Origin: G963662985 sp963662985
GTDB lineage: Bacteria > Chloroflexota > Anaerolineae > Anaerolineales > UBA11579
DNA: 64,000 bases
Reading direction: 5' to 3'
Assembly: GCA_963662985.1 (NCBI GenBank)
Contig: OY760066.1
Location: forward strand, 124,001 to 188,000
Part shown: positions 35,775 through 45,024 of the stretch, one piece after another
How positions within the stretch are numbered: the first letter of the stretch is position 1
How the letters are laid out: each line of letters opens with the position of its first letter
The notes under the pieces: model-generated
The model's database searches: none
Told to the model about the DNA's origin: nothing
What the model saw: the letters and a program-made list of their open reading frames with translations, nothing else
Translations under genes and position numbers: made by a program

Positions 35775-37253
35775 TTATTCCACCTCAAGATCTGAGAATA
35801 TGTATGGGTAAAGACTTGGGATTTTATTAATTGCAAAGGCAAATGCGTATATTATCCAGAAGTAACGAGGATAGGCTAAGTGCAAGAACAGTGCGGCTGT
35901 TAACCAGCCAAACATTCCTACCATGACACTTTCCGCAATACCTCCGTATTTTTTATATTTTTCACTTTTGTTGAATGCTTTTGCTGCCATCAATAATTCT
36001 CTAAACATCATATATATGATGAACATAAAAGCAAAAAAGCCAATAATGCCTTGTTCTGCTAATACTTGTAAATAGAGAATATGTGGATTTCTTTCAGTAC
36101 CTCGTAAGTCCGTTCCAATTCTTCGAGCGTAATCTAGGTAGTGATATTTATAGTTATTTACTCCTACTCCTATTAAAGGATGATCTAGGAACATCATGAC
36201 GGCAGAGACCATTTCACTCCATCGTCCACTATAACTTACTTCATCTTTGACTGAATTTCCAAAGAATGGCAAAGATTGGGGAATTGTTAGAATTCGATCT
36301 ACATAATTTGAAGGCAAAAATGGTATGAAAAGTGATAAGATGAGGATACCTAATATAAGGTATTTGATGGGAATTTTTTTGTAGATGATGACAAATAATA
36401 CCATCAATGCTAAAGCAATAAATGCACCACGAGAATAAGTAAAGACTACGGTGAGAAAAGTTGCTACAAAACTCCAGATGGCTACTAATTTGAGAAAGAG
36501 GTTCTTTTCATTTATCATTCTTTCAAATGCAATTGGAATGATAAACAACATCACTTGGGCATAAATGTTAGGGTCTCCTATGGAGCCGCCAATACGCATG
36601 CTATCGATCTCATCCACGATGTTCATTTCTTGAATCATTCCAAATCCAGCAAAATTATGAGAATAGAAATTAAATCCAACTTGGATGACACTGATTGTTC
36701 CTAATAATATTCCAGCTGATAAAAGTCCGTAAATCATGATGGGAATATCTGATTCTTTTTGAACAATGATAATGATGCTTAGAACAATCAAGATGTTTGG
36801 AATAAAATCCAGGACAACTTCTTTTGCTCGATCAAAATCATCTGCAAAGAATGATGAAAGCAAGATGGAAAGCATGTAAATTCCAATGGGAAACATTGCT
36901 TTTGACCAACCCTGAATTTTTTGACCTGTGGCGATAAATCGAACGATAACAATGCCCATTATGGCAACAATCATGGGTTGCAAGATCGATGGAAGTCCAA
37001 ACTCAGAGATAGCGATATCTGATATTCTGATATAGATCATAAATATCAAAATAAATAAGCTCAAGTTATGGCTTAATAAGGCTGTTGCTATGCCTGCAAT
37101 TACTGTTACTGCTAACAATCCATAGAATCCGATTGTTGGTGATAAAAACAGTCCTATAAGAAGTACGGCAAGCAGGGATAAAAGCAACAACCCAAGAAAG
37201 CCTTCACGTTTTTGCGAAATTACTTCCTTGGGATTGTAGTTTAGATTTAACAT
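35775..37253 (-). CDS. O-antigen ligase / Wzy-like polymerase family membrane protein
   Basis: 492 residues with about 11-12 membrane helices and a large external loop. The family signature region is YSGRWSEMVSAVMMFLDHPL followed by IGVGVNNYKYHYLDYARRIG and ERNPHILYLQVLAEQGIIGF, the HN-x-h-L-x-x-x-E-x-G pattern of the Wzy_C (WaaL/Wzy) domain. In an operon with Wzx and Wzz it is most likely the polymerase that joins repeat units outside the membrane. It sits 2 bases after the Wzz-like gene and one base before the flippase. Confidence 0.9.
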   Translation of the reverse strand: MLNLNYNPKEVISQKREGFLGLLLLSLLAVLLIGLFLSPTIGFYGLLAVTVIAGIATALLSHNLSLFILIFMIYIRISDIAISEFGLPSILQPMIVAIMGIVIVRFIATGQKIQGWSKAMFPIGIYMLSILLSSFFADDFDRAKEVVLDFIPNILIVLSIIIIVQKESDIPIMIYGLLSAGILLGTISVIQVGFNFYSHNFAGFGMIQEMNIVDEIDSMRIGGSIGDPNIYAQVMLFIIPIAFERMINEKNLFLKLVAIWSFVATFLTVVFTYSRGAFIALALMVLFVIIYKKIPIKYLILGILILSLFIPFLPSNYVDRILTIPQSLPFFGNSVKDEVSYSGRWSEMVSAVMMFLDHPLIGVGVNNYKYHYLDYARRIGTDLRGTERNPHILYLQVLAEQGIIGFFAFMFIIYMMFRELLMAAKAFNKSEKYKKYGGIAESVMVGMFGWLTAALFLHLAYPRYFWIIYAFAFAINKIPSLYPYIFSDLEVE

Positions 37254-37255
37254 GA

Positions 37256-38320
37256 TTATTCCAACTTTGATTCAAGGACAGTTATCATATCATTGTATGT
37301 GGTATTTTCGTTATATTGAATTACTGAAGTTGAAGGGTTAGTTTGAATAATCTCATTTGCATAACTTAGTTTAATTGGTTTCTCTAAGGCTTTTGCTAAT
37401 TTATTCAATAACAAATTAGCATTGTATTCTTCTGTTCTGGGGAGGAAAAGAATAAATGTTAATCTGTCCCAACGTCCAACAATGTCACTTCCTTTTAGAA
37501 TATTTGTGATCATTTCAGATTGATTGCTGATGATTTGATCTAAGTTTCCTTGAGGAATAATTTCTACCCAATCTTTTAGACCATTTAATCTGATCAATCC
37601 AATTGAGAATGTGTTTTGAGTGTTTTTGTAATCATGAATTGCATCTTCAATCACACTAGTAACATATGATTTTCTATATGCTTTTGAAGTAGGATCAATA
37701 TTTCTTCTTTGTCTAATCTCTTCAATGGGCATTAGAATTTGATCTTTTCCTATAACAATCAAGATGCCTAAAATGCTGCCAAATAAGACTGCCAATATTG
37801 AATCTCTGACTGGTTGAGGTCTGATTGGATTGGTGGGTACGATAGGTGAGTCTAGATAAGATACAAGATAGACATCATATAACTCATTTATATATTCGAC
37901 CGAAATGCGACCGGTTAAATCGAGGACATCTTTTACTAATTCAGGATCGTAGGAAATAAGTGAGGTTTCAAAAATGTTTGCGTTTGGTAATACTACTGAA
38001 GTTTGTTCAAAAATATCATCGTATTGTTCGAGGCTAATTCCTAATTCTGCACAAACAAGTTTTCTGATATATATACTATCAATAACTTCTGAGTACGTTG
38101 CGAGAACTGTTCGGTCTGAAAGGGAATCAAGACTATTGATCATTTCATTACCAGTAACATTTGCATCAATATTGGGATATACGATGAATCTTGCGGTAGC
38201 TTGATATTGGGGGGGAGCAACATAGTCATATGCCATGACCAAAGAAAGAGCTAAGAATATAACACCTAAAATAATCCACCACCCTTTTTTGAGTGAATCT
38301 ATATAATACATTACTTCCAT
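37256..38320 (-). CDS. Wzz-like chain-length regulator fused to a degenerate GGDEF domain
   Basis: 354 residues. TM1 is about 14-33, an external Wzz-type domain follows to about 165, a proline-rich stretch PTNPIRPQP leads into TM2 about 173-191. The cytoplasmic tail from about 209 follows the GGDEF fold pattern: DPTSKAYRKSY in place of DxLTGLxNR, SIGLIRLNGLKDW for the IDLDxFK strand, and SDIVGRWDRLTFILFLP for the active-site hairpin. The signature GGDEF is replaced by DRLTF (285-289) and the inhibitory-site RxxD by KGSD (276-279). It cannot make c-di-GMP by the normal mechanism. Wzz proteins normally end at TM2 or carry a tyrosine kinase, so this is an unusual cytoplasmic input. Confidence 0.82.
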   Translation of the reverse strand: MEVMYYIDSLKKGWWIILGVIFLALSLVMAYDYVAPPQYQATARFIVYPNIDANVTGNEMINSLDSLSDRTVLATYSEVIDSIYIRKLVCAELGISLEQYDDIFEQTSVVLPNANIFETSLISYDPELVKDVLDLTGRISVEYINELYDVYLVSYLDSPIVPTNPIRPQPVRDSILAVLFGSILGILIVIGKDQILMPIEEIRQRRNIDPTSKAYRKSYVTSVIEDAIHDYKNTQNTFSIGLIRLNGLKDWVEIIPQGNLDQIISNQSEMITNILKGSDIVGRWDRLTFILFLPRTEEYNANLLLNKLAKALEKPIKLSYANEIIQTNPSTSVIQYNENTTYNDMITVLESKLE

Positions 38321-38324
38321 TATT

Positions 38325-39545
38325 TTATCCTTCTACTATATCTGTGAATTCTTTCAACAGTTTTTTTGAGTTGGTTTCTAAGTTGAAATAGTTCTTAACA
38401 TGCTCTAGTGCAGCATCTGTGATTTTTATATTTTGACTATAATTATTAATTATATATGAAATTTTTGTTTTAAGCGATATATATTCCTTTTCTGGTATGA
38501 TATATCCGGTTTTATTTTGCATCACAATTTCAGGTATTCCGGAAATATCCGTTGCTATTACAACTGTTTTTGACGCCATTGCTTCCATTATAGACACAGG
38601 AATTCCCTCCATCTTTCCTGTTTCGGTAATAATGCTTGGCTGAATATAACAATGATTCGACTTAAATAATTCTGCTATTTGATCTTCTGTTTTGGCTCCA
38701 AGAAGAGTTACATTTTTTATCTTGTTCTGTTCAATATAAGTAGATAAAGATTCTCTTAGTTCACCCTCCCCTATTATTGAACAGTTCACTTTGATCCCTT
38801 GTTCGGCAAGTTGTTGACAAGCCTTTATCAAGTAAATCTGACCTTTATATGGTTGAAGGCTGCCAATAGACATTATGTTAAATTGATGTTGAGGGTTAAA
38901 TTCTGTCATTTTGTGTTGATATGCATCAATAGTAATGCCACAATGGATAACTTTTATTTTGTCGGAAAGATCAGGTGAAACTTTTGAAAGTAAAAAATTT
39001 TTATTAAATTCTGAAATGGCTATAATTCTTGTTGCTTGTTTGAGCTTTTGTTTGAGCATTGTTTGATGAACGTAGATGTCATGTGCATGAACTGTTACTG
39101 AATATGTTATGTCTGACAGTTGAGAAATAATCCAAGCAACATAAGCTGGGAAAGTAGCATAGTGCACATGAATGTGGTCGATTTGTTCAATCTTAAATTG
39201 ATCTGCCAAAAAAACCGCTTTTGGGAATAAAAGCAAACATTTTATAAGATAATTCAGGTTTGAGATGGAATGAACTAGTGTAGTAAATAGAAGCGAAGTT
39301 ATTTTAAATGGTTTTTTAGTTAAAAAATAAAAAAAACTCTTTATATATCTAAAAGAGAAATATGAGGTTCTATGAGCTCTTTGCATCCATCGTTGTGCTG
39401 CTTTATGGATATGCGAAGTTTGTTGAAAAATTAAAGGGTAGAGTTGAATATCTACCCCTTTATCATCGAGAATGTTCATTTCTCGTAAAATGAACGTTTC
39501 TGGAAGATGTGGAAATCTTGACATGATATATGCTATTTTCATCAT
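38325..39545 (-). CDS. Glycosyltransferase family 4
   Basis: 406 residues, GT-B fold. The N-terminus MKIAYIMSRFPHLPETFILR is typical of a colanic acid WcaL/AmsK-like GT4 group. IMSIGSLQPYKGQIYLIKAC opens the donor domain, and the EX7E motif is in TGKMEGIPVSIMEAMASKTV. ATG at 39545 overlaps the previous stop by 4 bases and has GGAG 5 bases upstream. As the GT directly after the phosphoglycosyl transferase, it may add the second sugar of the repeat unit (inference from order only). Confidence 0.92.
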   Translation of the reverse strand: MMKIAYIMSRFPHLPETFILREMNILDDKGVDIQLYPLIFQQTSHIHKAAQRWMQRAHRTSYFSFRYIKSFFYFLTKKPFKITSLLFTTLVHSISNLNYLIKCLLLFPKAVFLADQFKIEQIDHIHVHYATFPAYVAWIISQLSDITYSVTVHAHDIYVHQTMLKQKLKQATRIIAISEFNKNFLLSKVSPDLSDKIKVIHCGITIDAYQHKMTEFNPQHQFNIMSIGSLQPYKGQIYLIKACQQLAEQGIKVNCSIIGEGELRESLSTYIEQNKIKNVTLLGAKTEDQIAELFKSNHCYIQPSIITETGKMEGIPVSIMEAMASKTVVIATDISGIPEIVMQNKTGYIIPEKEYISLKTKISYIINNYSQNIKITDAALEHVKNYFNLETNSKKLLKEFTDIVEG

Positions 39546-40228
39546 GTTACTCCATTGCTGATAAAAATTGAAAGTGCTGTTCTAAAGACTATTTCAAAAT
39601 CAAACAAAAAAGAACAATGATTAATATAAAAAATATCAAGTGCAACTCTTTGATTAAACTCAGAATCTCCGCGATGCGTTATTTGCCACAAACCAGTTAA
39701 ACCGGGAAGGATAGTAAGCCTTTCCGTGTGCCATAGTGCATATGAATCAACATCAAATGAAGTCGGTCTAGGACCTACGATGCTCATGTCTCCTTTAATG
39801 ATGTTCAATATTTGCGGTAATTCATCAAGACTGGTCTTTCGTAAAAATTTTCCAAATTTTGTGACTCTAGGATCGTTGACTATTTTAAAGTCTGGATATG
39901 ATAAATGGTTTAAGTGTAGCAATTCTTCTTTTTTTAAATCAGCATCTGGAACCATTGAACGAAACTTGAACATTTTGAAACGTTTACCATTTGAACCTGT
40001 TCTCCTTTGTAAATAAAAAACAGGGCTTTTGGGAGATATGGTTTTTTGAATGAAGACCACTGCAATAAATATTGGGCTAAGAACTATCAATGCTAAAACA
40101 GATAATAAAATATCTAATCCGCGTTTTAGTTTTAGATATATGTTATATGGAATTAAAGGGGTATATATTGAATGTTTTTTATACCAATTTTCATTCATTT
40201 TTATCAGTATTTTTTTTTGCTCTATCAT
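39542..40228 (-). CDS. Polyprenyl-phosphate sugar-1-phosphate transferase (small PGT, WcaJ-like catalytic core)
   Basis: 228 residues with one N-terminal hydrophobic helix (about 37-60) and the monotopic PGT catalytic core. Motifs: YLKLKRGLDILLSVLALIVL, RTGSNGKRFKMFKFRSM, TKFGKFLRKTSLDELPQI (catalytic Asp-Glu), GDMSIVGPRP and LPGLTGLWQITHRG. It starts the EPS repeat unit by loading the first sugar phosphate on undecaprenyl phosphate. It lacks the extra N-terminal helices of long WcaJ/WbaP proteins. The ATG at 40228 overlaps the upstream gene by 38 bases. An alternative ATG at 40198 would overlap by 8; neither has a strong SD. Confidence 0.92.
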   Translation of the reverse strand: MIEQKKILIKMNENWYKKHSIYTPLIPYNIYLKLKRGLDILLSVLALIVLSPIFIAVVFIQKTISPKSPVFYLQRRTGSNGKRFKMFKFRSMVPDADLKKEELLHLNHLSYPDFKIVNDPRVTKFGKFLRKTSLDELPQILNIIKGDMSIVGPRPTSFDVDSYALWHTERLTILPGLTGLWQITHRGDSEFNQRVALDIFYINHCSFLFDFEIVFRTALSIFISNGVT

Positions 40229-41036
40229 ATGCTATACTCAACAACTCTTGGCTGGTTATGGCTTCTGAAGGAAATGATGCAGAACCAATTGATAGTCTCA
40301 CATGCATTTCTTCGGCTAAATCATTCAATTTTTTTTCAACAATTGAGATATGATCTATATCGGATTCAGGGCATAATAAGAAAAATTTTTGATTTTTATT
40401 ATTTTCATCGATATTGCAAATAATATCTGATCGGCGCAAATTTGCTCTTAATCTTCCATAGGTTTTGAAAGATACAAATCTGTTCAATACCTTTTTCAGC
40501 ATATCTTTTAATACTTCTTCTTTTTGATCTGTTTCAACTACATCAAAATCTAATATGTGAATATTAAATTTGTGGTCATATCTTCTGCTTCGATACAATT
40601 CTGCATCTAATATTTTTTGCATATCCATTCTGTTAAATTCCATATCTACTTCATCAATTAAAATCGCTTCTAATGCACTTTTATATTGATCAAAGTTTGA
40701 TATCAAAAAACTAAAAACAATTTGTGAAATTATAAATAATGCAAAATCATTTAATATGCCTATAAAAAGGAGCTCTTTGTTGATCACTAGATAATACATT
40801 ACGATCGTAAAAATTAAATAGAAAAATGTCCATATGAAAAACTGCTGCTTAAAAACTATTGCTTTTTTATAATAAAAATAAAAATTTACTAAATAAGAAA
40901 AGAGGATAAAAACTATAGTATAGAAAGTACTGACTGTTTCAGCTGTCCATCCATTTGATGATTTTTCAGCCAATAAAAACAGAAAAAATACAAAAAGAAG
41001 GATTAAGTTTGTTAATGATAAAAATAGTTTTTTCAC
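40191..41036 (-). CDS. Four-helix membrane protein with degenerate GGDEF domain
   Basis: 281 residues. Four membrane helices (about 4-22, 34-56, 66-84, 88-112) are followed by a cytoplasmic GGDEF-like domain. Key landmarks are FNIHILDFDVVETD, LRRSDIICNID and RLSIGSASFPSEAIT with ELLSIAYDRAKK at the end. The catalytic GGDEF signature is gone (DENNK at the aligned place, about 210-214), but the inhibitory-site RxxD is kept as R201-R-S-D204. Such domains can bind c-di-GMP without making it; PelD, a 4-TM EPS regulator, is a known precedent of similar layout. The GTG start at 41036 has AGGAG 6 bases upstream. First gene of the EPS operon. Confidence 0.8.
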   Translation of the reverse strand: MKKLFLSLTNLILLFVFFLFLLAEKSSNGWTAETVSTFYTIVFILFSYLVNFYFYYKKAIVFKQQFFIWTFFYLIFTIVMYYLVINKELLFIGILNDFALFIISQIVFSFLISNFDQYKSALEAILIDEVDMEFNRMDMQKILDAELYRSRRYDHKFNIHILDFDVVETDQKEEVLKDMLKKVLNRFVSFKTYGRLRANLRRSDIICNIDENNKNQKFFLLCPESDIDHISIVEKKLNDLAEEMHVRLSIGSASFPSEAITSQELLSIAYDRAKKNTDKNE

Positions 41037-41163
41037 TTTTTTCTCCTACTACAATTTAATGTATTTTACTATTAAACATTTGTACTGATATGTAACATAA
41101 CAAAAATGTAAGCAAATTTTGATGTTTTTTGCTTTATTAATGATTTGTTATATTCGATGAAGC

Positions 41164-42108
41164 TTACTTTTTTTGTTCCTTTCCTTTATTTTTTATTATA
41201 TAGATACTATTTTGCTTTTTCTTTTTTTTAGTCTTATACATATCTTTATCAGCAACTATATATAATTCTTCAAACGACCTACCATCGTCAGGGTAAATTG
41301 ATAAACCCATACTTGTTGAGATTTCTATTTCAATATTATTTACATTAAATGGTTCAGTAAAAACATTGTTAATTTTTTCTTTGATAGTGAAAATAGTATT
41401 GAGCTCTCCTTGAGTGATCTCAAAGAGTACTCCAAATTCATCACCACCTAAACGAGCTACTGTATCTATCATTCTGATCGAAGTTTTTAGTCTTTCTGCG
41501 ATTTGAATTAATAATAAATCCCCGATTAGGTGTCCATAAGTATCATTTATTGTTTTAAATCCGTTTAAGTCAAATAGGATAAAAACTACTTTTGCATTTG
41601 GATCAATTCCCATTCTTCTATTGGTTCTTTCAATAGAAAGTTCAACTTGTTCAATTAGGCAATTTCTGTTCGGTAAGTTTGTGAGAAAATCATGGGAAGC
41701 AAGATGTTGAAATTTGAGATCCATTTTTTTTCTTTCGATAGCATAACGAATTGCTTTCGCTAAGATGTATTCATCAATTTGATCTTTGATCATATAATCT
41801 TGAGCGCCAATCTTGATGGCATCAATTGAAATTTGTTCGTCTCGAAGTCCAGTGAGCACGATTACTGGAATGTTGGGATACATCGTACAAATTCTTTTAA
41901 CCCCTTCTAATTTATATCCATCCGGTAAAGAAAGATCTAAGAGAACTAAATCTAATTTAATCTTGGAGATTTTTTCTTGTGCATCTGCTAGTGTTGAGAC
42001 GTTGGTTAATTCAACGTTCATCGATTTGATATCTTTGAAAATTTCTTTTATGATCCGAACATCACCTGGATTATCTTCCACTAATAGAATTTGTAGAATA
42101 TCTTGCAT
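41164..42108 (-). CDS. Response regulator with GGDEF diguanylate cyclase domain
   Basis: 314 residues. The receiver domain (1-120) has LLVEDNPGDVRI, the phospho-acceptor Asp in LVLLDLSLPDG, VLTG, and the conserved Lys in YMIKD. A GGDEF domain follows, with DFLTNLPNRNCL, FILFDLNGFKTINDTYGH, an intact inhibitory site RMID and the active signature RLGGDEF. Phosphorylation by the kinase encoded two genes upstream (42568) would control c-di-GMP synthesis. It is the last gene of the operon SBP-kinase-Rcp1-like regulator-cyclase, 11 bases after the Rcp1-like gene. The EPS operon begins 127 bases downstream with no terminator hairpin between, so read-through is possible. Confidence 0.94.
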   Translation of the reverse strand: MQDILQILLVEDNPGDVRIIKEIFKDIKSMNVELTNVSTLADAQEKISKIKLDLVLLDLSLPDGYKLEGVKRICTMYPNIPVIVLTGLRDEQISIDAIKIGAQDYMIKDQIDEYILAKAIRYAIERKKMDLKFQHLASHDFLTNLPNRNCLIEQVELSIERTNRRMGIDPNAKVVFILFDLNGFKTINDTYGHLIGDLLLIQIAERLKTSIRMIDTVARLGGDEFGVLFEITQGELNTIFTIKEKINNVFTEPFNVNNIEIEISTSMGLSIYPDDGRSFEELYIVADKDMYKTKKKKKQNSIYIIKNKGKEQKK

Positions 42109-42119
42109 TTTGTTACTTT

Positions 42120-42578
42120 CTATTTTTTGACTGATTTTGATGGCAAAAGGACTAAGCGCAACCAGAACATTTCAATTGCTTTCATTAACTCTACAAAACC
42201 AAGAAAATCAACTGGTTTTGTTAAGTAGCAGTTTGCTTGAAGCATATAAAGTTTGTTTACATCCTCTTGATCATTTGATGTTGATAATACGATTACAGGA
42301 ATGGACTTTAGCGATTCCTGTTCTTTAATTAATTCTAAAAGTTCGCGTCCATCCATTCTTGGTAAGTTTAAATCCAGAAGAATTAAATCTGGAGTTGGTA
42401 CATTTTGGTATTTCCCTTTTTTGAGTAGAAATGCGTATGCTTCAAGACCATCATTAACGATGTATAGCTCCGAATCCATTTTAATTTCATTTAGTGCTTC
42501 TTTGGTAAGACGAACATCACCAGGGCTATCTTCAATCAATAAAATATCTATCTTTTTTTTATCGAAATTATTTGGCAT
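42120..42578 (-). CDS. Single-domain response regulator, Rcp1-like
   Basis: About 152 residues. It is a receiver domain only: ILLIEDSPGDVRLTKEALNE, phospho-acceptor Asp in LILLDLNLPRMDG, VIVLSTSNDQED and CYLTKPVDF. The EDSPGDVRLTKEAL form is that of Rcp1/Cph1-associated regulators. The frame is open to 42686, but ATG at 42578 gives the standard Rcp1 N-terminus and overlaps the kinase gene by 11 bases. It is likely the direct phosphotransfer partner of the kinase at 42568 and may act as a phosphate shuttle or sink beside the cyclase response regulator. Confidence 0.93.
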   Translation of the reverse strand: MPNNFDKKKIDILLIEDSPGDVRLTKEALNEIKMDSELYIVNDGLEAYAFLLKKGKYQNVPTPDLILLDLNLPRMDGRELLELIKEQESLKSIPVIVLSTSNDQEDVNKLYMLQANCYLTKPVDFLGFVELMKAIEMFWLRLVLLPSKSVKK

Positions 42579-45024
42579 TTTTGACTTCTTTCTTTTTTGG
42601 TAAAGTAAATATAAATTTACTACCAACACCTTCTTCTGATTCAACCCAAATTGTTCCTGAATGTCTTTCAATAATTCTTTTGGCAATTGCTAAGCCTATA
42701 CCTGTTCCTTCTATCTCATTTTGTGTATGTAATCTTTGGAAAATTACAAAAATTCTTTCGTAGTATTCTTGTTTAATTCCTATTCCATTATCTTCAACTG
42801 TAAACAAATATTGTGTTTCTTGATTTTGATTATTTTTTATTTCTTCACAAGAAATTTTTATTATTGGTTTTTGAGTGCCATGAAATTTTATACCATTGGC
42901 GATTAAGTTTTGAAAAAGCTGAATCATTTGACCATAGTCAGCAAATACTTGAGGTAAATCATCAAAGATAATGGTGGCTTGATCTGTTTCAATATGCTCT
43001 TTAAGATTCAGTTTTACTTCTTCAATAACTGTATTTAGATTTATATTTGAAAAACTTTGACCTCTTGTTTCAATTCTTGAAAATTGCAATAAGTCATTAA
43101 TTAAATTTTTCATTCTTTTGGCACCGTCTATAGCATATTTTATAAATTCTCTTCCATCATCATCTAATAGGTCTGTATATCTTTTTTGAATTAATTGCAG
43201 ATAACTGGCAACCATTCTAAGCGGCTCTTGAAGATCATGGGAGGCAACGTATGCAAACGATTCAAGTTCTTGATTTGATTTTTCTAACTCTAATGCTTTG
43301 ATCTTAAGTTCAGTTTGAACATTTTTAATTGGCGTTATATCTTGAATTGATATCAATATTTTTTCTAAAGAGTATTCGTATCCTTCAGGGATTGAGATAT
43401 TTGTGATTGTCCACAAATCATTTCCTTTTATGGTCTTTTTTGCTCCTTCAAAACGAATAAAAGTTTCTCCATTTAATATAGGGATTATTTCTTCTTTAAG
43501 CATTAAATCGTAATCTATTATGGTTTTGTAATGATTTTGCATAAACTCATTTTCATCTTTTGCCTCATATAATTTGATGGCAGCTTGATTGACATGTTTT
43601 AATTTAATTAACTTAAGTTTGTCTTCAATCTCAAGGTTATATTTTTTTAGGTATTCATCCATTTCATATTTTTTTCTATCATATGTTTTATCGAAAAAAA
43701 CTTTTAATTCTGAAGCATCTTTTTCTAAGAGGGCGATTGGAGAATCTTCAAATATCGTTCTAAAATTTATTTCGTTTTCAAAGGCAATATTTCTGGAGAC
43801 TCTTAAATCATCCACCATACTTAATGCATTCTCTTGAGCTATTTTTAATTCTTTTGTTCTCTCATCTACCCTGTTTTCTAGGTTGATTCTTGCATGTAAT
43901 AATTCTTTGAGCATAACATCATTTTGATATTGTTCAATTTGAAGGTTTTCTGCCATCTGATTAAATGATTGGCTTAATTCCATAAATTCGTTTGTTGAAG
44001 TTAGGTTTATGCGATGATCTAGGTTGCCTTCTCCAATTATTTTTGCGCTTTTATTTAATATTTGAATTGGTTTGACAAAATTCTTTGAAAAAATAACTGC
44101 TAGCCCAAAAATAATAAAAATTATCAAAAATAGTAGAATGACGTATATGGTTTTAAGTTGTTCTGTTGGTTGCAATGCAATACTTTGTTCTACTTCTGTA
44201 AGAATACAAAGCTGCCAATCTGGCACCCAATTATAAGAGCCAATCACAGGAATTCCTAAATAGTTGTTATATTCTTCAACACTTGTATTCCCAGCTAAAC
44301 AATTATCTATTCCTTGAGTAAAAACGGGAACTTGATAGTTTAAATTATCAGTATGTTTGGGAAGAGTGATAAATAAATGTGCTTTATTTACTAGATAGGT
44401 CTCTTGTGATGAAAATGAATTTGTGTCTTTTTGAATTATATCTGTGAGCTCATTTAAATTGATGTGCCCAACTAAAACTCCAACAAGCCGTCCAGATGGT
44501 GTTAGAATCGGGCTGCTGATATGAAGAACAATTCTTTTTTCGTTTATTAAGTAGGTGATTTGATCGATAAAAGTTTCTTGTCTGCCTTTTATGTAATACT
44601 CTTTATTCTCTTTAAATTTTCCAATCAAACTTGGATCACTTGAGGCGATTATTTCTCCAGTTTCTGGATGAAGAATCGAGAATGTCTCAATGCCACCAGT
44701 TTCAGCAACATTTGTATTTAAATGGATATAAATCAAATTGTTTTTTGAAATAATATATTCTGGGTCTGTTCTCTGATGATCGAGCATCTTAACAAGATTA
44801 TCAATTACTAATGGACGTTGGCATATACTTTCAAGTAAATATGTATTTGTTTTTACAAACCTATTAAAACTTGTTATTTTTAATTGATTGATTGAACTGA
44901 GATGTGTTTCTAACGCGTTGTGAATGTAGTAATGTGAAGAGGCGTAATTAATTGAAACCACTATTATTAGAGGTATGATCGAAATTGGTAAAAAATAAAA
45001 AAGCAATTTCTGAAAAATCTTCAT
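42568..45024 (-). CDS. Membrane sensor histidine kinase (Cache-HAMP-PAS-HisKA-HATPase)
   Basis: 818 residues. TM1 is about 8-28, an external dCache-like sensor about 35-285, TM2 about 292-313, HAMP to 362, a coiled stretch, PAS about 420-570, then HisKA with the phospho-acceptor His596 in YVASHDLQEPLRM. HATPase follows with NLIANGIKFHG (N box), VEDNGIGIKQ (G1) and GTGIGLAIAKRI (G2). The SHDLQEPLR form goes with Rcp1-type regulators, and one is encoded directly downstream. It overlaps the upstream substrate-binding lipoprotein by 4 bases, so the binding protein probably feeds signal to its Cache domain. Confidence 0.94.
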   Translation of the reverse strand: MKIFQKLLFYFLPISIIPLIIVVSINYASSHYYIHNALETHLSSINQLKITSFNRFVKTNTYLLESICQRPLVIDNLVKMLDHQRTDPEYIISKNNLIYIHLNTNVAETGGIETFSILHPETGEIIASSDPSLIGKFKENKEYYIKGRQETFIDQITYLINEKRIVLHISSPILTPSGRLVGVLVGHINLNELTDIIQKDTNSFSSQETYLVNKAHLFITLPKHTDNLNYQVPVFTQGIDNCLAGNTSVEEYNNYLGIPVIGSYNWVPDWQLCILTEVEQSIALQPTEQLKTIYVILLFLIIFIIFGLAVIFSKNFVKPIQILNKSAKIIGEGNLDHRINLTSTNEFMELSQSFNQMAENLQIEQYQNDVMLKELLHARINLENRVDERTKELKIAQENALSMVDDLRVSRNIAFENEINFRTIFEDSPIALLEKDASELKVFFDKTYDRKKYEMDEYLKKYNLEIEDKLKLIKLKHVNQAAIKLYEAKDENEFMQNHYKTIIDYDLMLKEEIIPILNGETFIRFEGAKKTIKGNDLWTITNISIPEGYEYSLEKILISIQDITPIKNVQTELKIKALELEKSNQELESFAYVASHDLQEPLRMVASYLQLIQKRYTDLLDDDGREFIKYAIDGAKRMKNLINDLLQFSRIETRGQSFSNINLNTVIEEVKLNLKEHIETDQATIIFDDLPQVFADYGQMIQLFQNLIANGIKFHGTQKPIIKISCEEIKNNQNQETQYLFTVEDNGIGIKQEYYERIFVIFQRLHTQNEIEGTGIGLAIAKRIIERHSGTIWVESEEGVGSKFIFTLPKKKEVKNAK

